64,000 bases of DNA from Neovahlkampfia damariscottae (lineage: Eukaryota > Heterolobosea > Selenaionea > Neovahlkampfiida > Neovahlkampfiidae): positions 206,365 to 270,364 of the forward strand of contig JABLTG010000005.1 in assembly GCA_016618085.1 (NCBI GenBank). Reading direction: 5' to 3'. Of the stretch, positions 56,790 through 64,000 are shown one piece after another; position 1 is the first letter of the stretch; each line of letters begins with the position of its first letter. The notes under the pieces were generated by a model. That model saw only the letters and a list, made by a program, of their open reading frames with translations. It had not been told where the DNA came from and made no database searches. A program made the position numbers and the translations under genes.

Positions 56790-57351
56790 ATGAATTTTGA
56801 AGAAGTTGAAGATCTGGAGGACATACAATGCCCTATTTGTTCAAATATATTTGATGATTATGTGAATTTTTCAGAACACTTTGATGAGTGTTTGACTGAA
56901 CCACAACCAAAAAAACAAAAAATATTTCATCAAAGTTTTGAGAACCAAAGTTTAATCCAAACTATAAGCTCATCAACATCACTTCAATCATCTATTCATT
57001 CAAATTCTGATGTCAAAATACCACCTTTAAAATCAAACATTGAAGAAAAAAATGTAGAAGAGGATGAAATCGAAGAAGATCTTTCAAATTTGGATTCAAA
57101 AGATATTTTATTCTTGTATCCTTGTATAAATTGTAAAAAATATTCAAAAATTGAAAAGCTATTTTGTTGTTCAGAAGTAAACACTTAAATTCAATTTAAC
57201 AAAGAAAAATCAGGATTGTGAACAAAAAATTTGCAAAATATGCTTGATAATGTTGCTTGGCTGTAACAACGTTGAAGATGGTGAATTTCCTTGTAAATTT
57301 TGCGGAGATGTTATCAACTCGGAAGATTTGAATTTCTTCATGAGGAGGTGA
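56790..57351 (+). CDS. Zinc-finger protein with UBZ-like and C-terminal treble-clef-like fingers
   Basis: Exons 56790-57176 and 57214-57351 give 174 residues. The N-terminus has CPICSNIFDDYVNFSEHFDE followed by Cys, a C-x2-C..H-x3-C pattern like RAD18-type (UBZ4) ubiquitin-binding fingers. An acidic, serine-rich linker follows. The C-terminus has paired cysteines (CINC, FCC, CEQKICKIC, EFPCKFCGDVI) recalling the C2HC5 finger of TRIP4/ASC-1. Together this suggests a ubiquitin-linked regulatory factor, an inference only. Confidence 0.72.
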
Positions 57352-57491
57352 AAAGCAACAAAAAACTGAAGTGTGTTATTTTTCATTATTATCTTGGATT
57401 TTTCCATTAAACTTCAAAAAAAATAAAATAATTTCTATTTGACATTCTCATTGACCAACCGGAAAACACTCCAATCACATCACAAAAAAAA

Positions 57492-58859
57492 ATGAACATG
57501 AAAAATTTTGGAGCTGGATTTATTTTTGTTGCTGCAACATACGCTGTTAATTACTTCACAAAGGTTTACCCAGAACCTGAAAAAAAGACTGAAAAAGTAG
57601 AAAAAAAAATCGACAGAGCTACTCAAATTTGTGATACAGCTTTAGACTGCATTGGAGACACACCATGTGTAAGATTAAATAAAATTCCACAATCTGAAGG
57701 AGTTGAATGTGAAATTGTTGCTAAGTGTGAATTTTTTAATGCAGGAGGTTCAGTTAAAGACAGAATTGGTAACAAAAAAATAATATCTTTTTTAAATCAC
57801 ACACAGGAAAAAATATGGTTTTAGCTGCTGAAAAAGAAGGTAGAATTAAAAAAGGAGATACTTTGATTGAACCAACATCAGGTAACACAGGAATTGGGTT
57901 ATCTTTAGCTGCTGCTATCAAAGGTTACAAAATGCTTATTACAATGCCAATGAAAATGAGCAAAGAAAAAAGAGCAGTTTTGACAGCTTTAGGTGCTGAT
58001 ATTATCAGAACACCAAATACAGCTGCATGGGATTCACCAGAATCACGTTTGAATTATTTTTTCTAACTTCATTTTTCGAAAAGACATCGGAGTTGCTTTA
58101 AGAAGAGAAAAAGAAATTGGAGAAACAGCTCACATTTTAGATCAATACGTTAATCCAGCGAATCCAGGTGCTCATTATGATTATACTGCTGAAGAAATTC
58201 TTACACAATGTGGAGGTAAAGTAGATATGGTTGTAGTAGGTGCTGGAACAGGTGGAACTATCACTGGTATCGCAAAAAAATTAAAAGAAAAATTACCAAA
58301 TGTTCTTGTTATTGGTGTTGATCCAGTAGGTTCATGTTTAGCTCATAAAGATGACCCAGTTGGAAGTTATGAAGTTGAAGGAATTGGATATGACTTTGGT
58401 AAGTTTATTCTATAGCTAAAAATATTTTTAGTTCCTGAAGTTTTAAAACACGAGTATATTGATGGATGGGTCAAATCAAAAGATAAAGAATCATTCTTGA
58501 TGGCAAAAAGAATCATCAGAGAAGAAGGTTTATTATGTAAGTTCGTTTTTATTTTTAAAATAAATAATAGGTGGTGGTTCATCTGGTACTGCTTTGTATT
58601 GTGCAATTGAAGCTTGTAAAAAATACAAACTTAAAAAAGGACAAAGATGTGTTGTCATCTTCCCAGATTCAGTCAGAAATTATCTTACAAAAGTAACTTT
58701 TTTGTTTTTGTTTTTTAAATTTTCTAAAAGTTTTTATCTGATGATTGGATGAAAGCAAAAGGATTTATGGAAGGAGAAAGAGAGCCAACTACAGAAGAAT
58801 TAGAAGAAGAAGTCAAAAAATTAAAAGCTAGAATTCAAGAATTAGAAAAGAAACAATAA
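57492..58859 (+). CDS. Cystathionine beta-synthase / cysteine synthase core with N-terminal TM and C-terminal coiled coil
   Basis: Exons 57492-57768, 57807-58046, 58084-58398, 58432-58536, 58571-58692 and 58731-58859 give 395 residues. The fold type II PLP core is complete: PLP lysine in [10 protein letters not shown] (about 89), [46 protein letters not shown] and [12 protein letters not shown]; it resembles CBS (SRLN-less but with [15 protein letters not shown]). No haem-binding N-domain or CBS regulatory pair is present. A hydrophobic N-terminal segment ([19 protein letters not shown]) anchors it to a membrane, and the last 35 residues form a coiled coil. It condenses serine or acetylserine with homocysteine or sulfide. 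Confidence 0.92.
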
Positions 58860-58923
58860 AGAATTAATTTTTTTTTTTGAACATATATCCATTACAATTA
58901 TTTTATTATTTACACCAAATTTC

Positions 58924-59584
58924 TTATTCATGAAATAACAGAGGTACTTCATTAAAATAAGTCGAAGGCAGAGCGTTTTCTTTTTCTAATGATTTTAATA
59001 AAAGAAAAGGACTAAATTCATTCGTTTTACCTAATCTCATCTTCTCTTCCTGTATTACTTCATCATATTTCATATTTTCATACATACAAGATAAACTTTT
59101 CATTTTTTGTTTATTCATAATTGGTAAACTTGTGGGTAGTGACAAACTTCTTTGTTTTTCATTTGCATAAATTGGATCACTATCAACTTTTGAAATCATT
59201 CAAAAATTATTTTAATACTTTACCTGGTGTCGTTGGAAAATTTAATTTATTCTCATTCAAATCATCTTCATTTGTATCTGATTTTAATTCAAATTTTCGA
59301 GGTGAATCTCTAGCTGAACGTGGTGACAATAACTTATCAAAAAATCTTGGAGAGTTTGTTCTTGGTGAATTTGTTCTTGGAGAATTCTTTGAAAAACCTC
59401 TCATTGTGTATCTGGACTCACCTAAAGATGGTCTTCTCAGAATTGGACTTCCTTCAGCTGTTATATTATTTACTGAATCAAAACCAAAAAAACTTCCAAT
59501 AGCACTATTGGACCGCTTGTTTTGTGAATCAAAATGTGTTGGAGTTGATTTCTTCTCAACTTTTTTGTTTTTTGATAATTTCAT
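58924..59584 (-). CDS. Disordered protein with SPR repeats, unknown
   Basis: Exons 59224-59584 and 58924-59186 give 207 residues. Ser-Pro-Arg/Asn repeats (KNSPRTNSPRTNSPRFFDKL, LSPRSARDSPRKF, EGSPILRRPSLGESR) look like proline-directed kinase or 14-3-3 sites. The C-terminal half contains a helix (NMKYDEVIQEEKMRLG). No domain is recognised. Confidence 0.65.
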
Positions 59585-59776
59585 TGGACGATTAATGTTA
59601 CTGACACAGTTTAATTAATCGGTATCAAAATTGAAAAATTATACGTTTATTTTTTGAAAACAATCAGAAATAGCTTGAATTTAAAAATATAATTTTTAAA
59701 AACCAATCAAAATCATTGGTTTTTTTTCACCAATCATCGACCAAAACTTTGAAAGAAAAAAGTACTCAAAAAACTG

Positions 59777-60876
59777 ATGTCTGATCTTGATAAACACCTT
59801 AAATACCTACAAAGTGGAAACATACTTTCAGAAAATGAAGTTAAAAATCTCTGTGAATTGGTAAAGAAAACAAATTAAATTTAACCGTTTTTTTTTTCAG
59901 GCAAAACAATATTATTGTGAAGTGCCAAACGTACTTTCTGTCAACGGTCCTGTAACTATATGTGGTGATGTCCATGGTCAATTTTATGATTTACTAGAAC
60001 TCTTCAGAATTGGTGGTGAAATACCAAACACCAATTATCTCTTCTTAGGAGATTATGTTGACAGGTAAATAATAATTCAAAAAAAATTAACACTTTAAAA
60101 GAGGATTTCACTCTGTTGAAGCTGTTACATATCTTCTTTGTTTAAAATTAAGATATAAAGAAAGAGTAAATTTATTAAGAGGAAATCATGAAAGTAGAAA
60201 TATAACTCAAGGTATTAAAAAAAAATAATTTGACTATTTTTTTTAAGTTTATGGATTTTATGATGAATGTCTCAGAAAATATGGAAGCGACAATGTTTGG
60301 AAATATTTAACCGACTTTTTTGATTATTTACCATTAGCTGCTATTGTAGATGAAAAAGTAAGAATAATTTTGAATTAAAAAATGAAAAGATTATGTGTGT
60401 TCATGGTGGATTATCACCACAACTTGATACAATTGACCAAATTAGATCTTTGGACAGAATTAAAGAAGTACCACTTGAAGGTCCAATGTGTGATTTAATG
60501 TGGTCAGATCCAGAAGAAAGAACTGGATGGACAGTTTCACCAAGAGGAGCTGGTTATACATTTGGTTCAGATATATCAGAACAATTTAATCAAACAAACG
60601 ACACAAAATTTATTACAAGAGCTCATCAACTTGTTATGGATGGTTTTAGTTGGGCACATAATGGAAGTGTTATTACATTATTTTCAGCACCAAATTATTG
60701 TTACAGATGTGGAAATAAAGCCGCAATTATGGAAGTTGACGACAATCTTAATTTAAATATGTAAGAAGAAGAAAAAAAAAAAAATAATTTTTTTAAAAAG
60801 GCCTCAATTTGATCCTGCACCAAGAGAAGAAAGTAAATTGGTTCTAAAGAGTTCAATGCCAGATTATTTTTTGTAA
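59777..60876 (+). CDS. PP2A-type Ser/Thr protein phosphatase catalytic subunit (copy 1)
   Basis: Exons of 84, 164, 110, 110, 371 and 76 nt (59777-59860, 59901-60064, 60102-60211, 60248-60357, 60390-60760, 60801-60876) give 304 residues. Metal and catalytic motifs: [45 protein letters not shown] and [11 protein letters not shown]. The C-terminus ...MPDYFL ends in Leu after DYF, as in PP2A-C, where the terminal Leu is carboxymethylated. FDPAPREE is also PP2A-like. It has the same exon structure as the next gene. Confidence 0.95.
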
Positions 60877-60962
60877 AATTGAATAAATTGTTTTTTCTCA
60901 TTTTTCTTAATTGTCCAATCAAACATCTCAACAACTCAAACTCAAAAATAAAGACGAAATAA

Positions 60963-62063
60963 ATGGATTCCAGTGATATTTCGAATTTAGATAAATATAT
61001 AAGTACTATTAAAAATGAAAAACTATTGACAGAAAAAGAAATTCAGAATGTTTGTAATATGGTTTGTATCTTTTTCTTTTAAAAAAAAAGGCAAAAGAAT
61101 ATTTCGCAAAAGTATCAAATGTTATGTATTTATCTGCACCTGTTACAGTTTGTGGTGATATACATGGTCAATATTATGACCTTGTAGAATTATTTAGAAT
61201 AGGAGGAAATGTACCAGATACAAACTATCTATTCATGGGTGATTATGTTGATAGGTAAGAATATAAAAGAAATAAAAAAAATATGTAGAGGATATCATTC
61301 AATTGAAGTAGTTACACTCTTACTTTGTTTAAAATTAAGATATAAAGAAAGAGTAAATTTATTAAGAGGAAATCATGAAAGTAGAAATATAACTCAAGGT
61401 ATTAAAAATTAAAAAATTAAAAAGAAATATAGTGTATGGATTTTATGATGAAAGTCTTAGAAAATATGGAAATGAATCAGTTTGGAAAATGTTAACTGAT
61501 GTATTTGATTTTTTACCACTGGCAGCAGTTATTGAAGATCAAGTTTTAAAATTATTTTTATTAAATAAATTAGATTATGTGTGTTCATGGTGGTTTATCA
61601 CCTCAAATTCAATCAATTGATGAAATGAGATCATTAGATAGAAATAAAGAAATACCACTTGATGGTCCAATGTGTGATTTAATGTGGTCAGATCCAGATG
61701 ATAGACGTGGTTGGGGTTTATCACCAAGAGGTGCAGGATTTACATTTGGTGATGATATATCAAAAAAATTCAATCAAATTAATGATATTAGTTTAATTGC
61801 AAGAGCTCATCAATTGGTTATGGAAGGGTATAATTGGGCACATAATGGAAGTGTTGTTACTTTATTCTCAGCACCAAATTATTGTTATAGATGTAATAAT
61901 AAAGCAGCAATTATGGAAGTTGATGAAAATTTAGAGTGTTCTTTGTAAAAGAGAAAAAAAAATTTTTTTTTGACGTTTTTAAATTAGTTCTCAATTTGAT
62001 CCTGCAACAAGAACTGAAAAGAAAGAATCAAAAGATGTGGTTTTGTCTGAATATTTTTTGTAA
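60963..62063 (+). CDS. PP2A-type Ser/Thr protein phosphatase catalytic subunit (copy 2)
   Basis: Exons of 99, 164, 110, 110, 371 and 76 nt (60963-61061, 61091-61254, 61289-61398, 61433-61542, 61574-61944, 61988-62063) give 309 residues. All metal-binding motifs are intact ([36 protein letters not shown]). The C-terminus is SEYFL instead of MPDYFL and FDPATRTE replaces FDPAPREE, so tail regulation may differ from copy 1. Eighty-six nt separate the stop of copy 1 from this start, with a CCAAT about 45 nt before the ATG. It is an obvious tandem duplicate of copy 1. Confidence 0.95.
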
Positions 62064-62098
62064 ATTGGATTGTAATAAAAAAACAAAATATATTTTTA

Positions 62099-62765
62099 TT
62101 AAATTTCTTCAATTCCATCATTATTGAATGAATTTGAACCATTTATATATGCGTCTTCACTTTCTTCATCAAATTGATCATATTTGATTTTAACTTGTTT
62201 TGACATGTAATTTCTGTAAGCAAAAATACTTCCAATAATTGCTGCCATCAATAATAAAATACATCCTATACCACCAATTGAAGGTATTGTTACACCTAAA
62301 ATAATAGCCGCAGAATTATCAAGTACAGGTTGTGCTTCCATAAAATTACCCATGATAAAGTTTGCTTTGAAATTTTCAGGTTTATACCCTGGATTTCTAA
62401 CAGCAACACACATGGTTTGAGATATGAATCTAGTATCATAAAATACAAAATCTGTACCAAATATTTTCAAAAATTAATTTTTTTTTTTTACCTGCATCTG
62501 TAGTGAATGTTTTCATGTAGTGACTTTCTGGATAAACACCATATTCTAATTTTTTAAAGTTTGATTTTGTAAGTAAGACAACATCACATGCATCTGAACA
62601 AGTTATATCAAAACGTACTCTTTCAGCTTTTGGTGAAAAACAAAACCCACGACTTGCTTTAACTGGTACTGTTATTTTCATATGACTTTCATCATTCCAG
62701 ACAGCTTGTGAGTTTATTTGAACCAAAAATGTGACAAGTACTAAAAAATGAAGAATCAATTTCAT
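62099..62765 (-). CDS. Type I membrane protein, unknown
   Basis: Exons 62492-62765 and 62099-62451 give 208 residues. It has a signal peptide (MKLILHFLVLVTFLVQINS), a lumenal beta-rich domain with paired cysteines (SRGFCFSPK, FDITCSDACDVVL, TMCVAVRNP), one TM (IPSIGGIGCILLLMAAIIGS) and an acidic 37-residue cytosolic tail. The domain looks like a small beta-sandwich; no family is recognised. Confidence 0.8.
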
Positions 62766-62849
62766 TGTTGCAACTGCTTTGAAAAGATTCAACCAATGAA
62801 AGGATTTTGATGAAGTCCAATTTAAAAAAAAATAATTTTTTGACACCTG

Positions 62850-63090
62850 TCATTCTAATAAGACTTCTACGTAATTAGTCATGTTATACGAATAAAACCT
62901 TTTTTTCAATTTGAAGTATGGTGTTTCAACCAACTAAGTATTGTTTTTCTGAATAACAGGACTTTATTCCAACTAAGTCATGTTACTCTAACTAAGTCCC
63001 GTTATTCCAACTAAGTACGGTTTCAACTAACTAAGTCCCGTTACTTGTACTAAGTCCCGTTCTACAAGAAAAGTCGTGTTTTTATGTGTA
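62850..63090. repeat. Degenerate tandem repeat, period about 19-20 nt
   Basis: The clearest units, AACTAAGTCCCGTT-like, start at about 62932, 62971, 62990, 63009, 63029, 63048 and 63068, that is every 19-20 nt (39 nt where one unit is diverged). Weaker units fit the same spacing at about 62853, 62873, 62912 and 62952. The period is not a multiple of three and no open frame follows it, so it is non-coding. On the other strand the unit reads GGGACTTAGTTGGAA. Confidence 0.75.
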
Positions 63091-63235
63091 GCAGGGCACT
63101 TCAAATTGAAATGTGACGCTTTCAAATGAAACACAAGTTGTCCAGATGGATTATACAAATATTTGACTAACACTCTATAAGAATATAGAAAGGAAGACCA
63201 GAAGAAAAGACAATGTGATTTTTTATGATAAAATA
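63091..63235. other. Spacer without recognisable content
   Basis: Between the tandem repeat and the retropepsin-like gene stop. It contains no credible gene, RNA or terminator that I can see. Confidence 0.4.
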
Positions 63236-63972
63236 TCAATATATAAATTCTTTATTTATCCCATCAATCACAAATTTATTTTCCAAAATTATGTCCATTC
63301 CAAGAAGTCTCACTTCTTTGTCAACACAAACTTGCCTTTTAAAAGATTTGTCTGGAGATTCATCAAAAGAAAAACTAAGTGTTGTGATTGGATTTTCAAT
63401 TTGCACACCATTTGCAAGTCTAAATTTTCTGACTTCTTCTTGTTTCAAATTTAATTTTTTTAAATCTTCTTCGAGAATGGTAGTTGTTTCTGATCCAGTG
63501 TCGAATAAAAAATCTTGGAGACACAATCACATGTTTTTTCATTACACAAGAGCATTGGCAAATCTAGCTTTTTAGAATTAATAGAAGATGTTTTAACAAG
63601 TCTATACTCACATCCTCTTTTCCCAACTTGAGATAGTATGGCATTTCCTGCATATCCTTTGTCATAAAATATATTATAAATTGCGTCAAAATCTTCTGAA
63701 TAATCAACTATTCCAGACTTGTCAATGATGAACCAAGTTTTATCTCCATATTTATTTGAAAGTTCTTTATAATGTTTATGTAAGTATTCGTGAGATTGTA
63801 CGAAATCCTCAGTAAGTTTGTGTTCTTTAATATATTCTTCTGTTAAAATTGGAGGCTCATAGAATTCTTCATCAAGTTTTTCCTCTCTTTGTTTTTTCAG
63901 TTTTAACCTTAATTCTTTTAACTTTTCTTCAGAAATAGGCAACTTGGCTTTTATTGAAGAATTTGTTTTCAT
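63236..63972 (-). CDS. Cellular protein with retropepsin-like aspartic protease domain
   Basis: Exons 63546-63972 and 63236-63513 give 234 residues. The 32-nt intron 63514-63545 restores the frame into FLFDTGSETTTIL, the D-T-G-S active-site turn of single-domain (retroviral-type or Ddi1-like) aspartic proteases. It is followed by the expected second hydrophobic turn LLGMDIILENKFVID. The N-terminal 140 residues are charged and helical, then mixed, with no ubiquitin-like or reverse-transcriptase motif. The enzyme would have to dimerise. No LTR or other retroelement gene is nearby, so I read it as a host gene, like Ddi1 or an aspartyl protease of domesticated origin. Confidence 0.72.
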
Positions 63973-64000
63973 GTTATTTTCTTTCGAGTTGATTTGTATG

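Noticed and set aside
63236-63972. Retroelement fragment
   Set aside because: No reverse transcriptase, integrase, LTR or poly-purine tract is nearby, and the gene is interrupted by a host-type intron.
1-64000. CRISPR arrays, insertion sequences, bacterial operons
   Set aside because: There are no spaced identical repeats, terminal inverted repeats with transposase, or ribosome binding sites; the gene structure is eukaryotic.

Overview
This is nuclear DNA of a eukaryote: AT-rich (roughly 70% or more by eye), densely packed with about 43 protein genes (one per about 1.5 kb) on both strands, and holding about a hundred very short spliceosomal introns (mostly 28-44 nt, GT..AG, often with a CTAAC/TTAAT-like branch site just before the acceptor). 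The code is standard and TAA is the favoured stop. The gene set (Arp2/3 subunit, SCAMP, YIF1, AP-4 tepsin-like adaptor, PLD, APC1, SENP, V-ATPase D, a complex II assembly factor, a mitochondrial-type thiolase) points to a free-living, amoeboid or flagellate protist with actin motility, an elaborate endomembrane system and aerobic mitochondria. I cannot name the lineage from sequence alone.

Layout. 1-7.6 kb: end of a TauD-type dioxygenase, a tRNA, an F-box/kinase fusion, a large beta-propeller-like protein and a SUMO protease. 7.7-13.6 kb: tepsin-like adaptor, DEAD-box helicase divergent from ARPC3, and a two-TM protein. 13.6-20.5 kb: a PH/acidic-repeat/ARM protein divergent from an EF-hand/PH/phospholipase D. 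20.5-27.7 kb: IFRD, RlaP-type nucleotidyltransferase, PLAC8 protein, membrane-anchored AMP deaminase, SCAMP and a small acidic protein. 27.8-36.9 kb: APC1, a small LRR protein, a penicillin-acylase family hydrolase and two coiled-coil proteins. 36.9-45.3 kb: NIFK/Nop15 RRM protein, a four-TM protein, a PH protein, thiolase, a CCR4-type nuclease, membrane-anchored pantothenate kinase, a penta-EF-hand protein with a Q/G/Y-rich head. 45.4-56 kb: disordered protein, a kinase-LRR fusion, spermidine synthase, SDHAF3, secreted/TM protein, FAD monooxygenase, ZSWIM7, V-ATPase D, YIF1. 56-64 kb: tail-anchored TPR protein, zinc-finger protein, membrane-anchored cystathionine beta-synthase core, disordered SPR-repeat protein, tandem PP2A catalytic subunits, a type I membrane protein, a short-period tandem repeat and a retropepsin-fold protein.

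Gene models were built by joining exons at GT..AG sites so that reading frame and conserved motifs continue. Nearly every joined model gives a length divisible by three. Intergenic spaces are tiny and many gene pairs are divergent with 40-190 nt between start codons. These spaces repeatedly carry CCAAT/ATTGG pentamers, the likely core promoter element. Genes are not arranged by pathway, as expected for a eukaryote. The most notable items are domain fusions (kinase-LRR, F-box-kinase, EF-PH-PLD, PH-ARM), several soluble metabolic enzymes that here carry membrane anchors, an exon consisting only of the start codon, a 7-nt exon, and a non-coding repeat with a period of about 19.5 nt at 62.85-63.09 kb.
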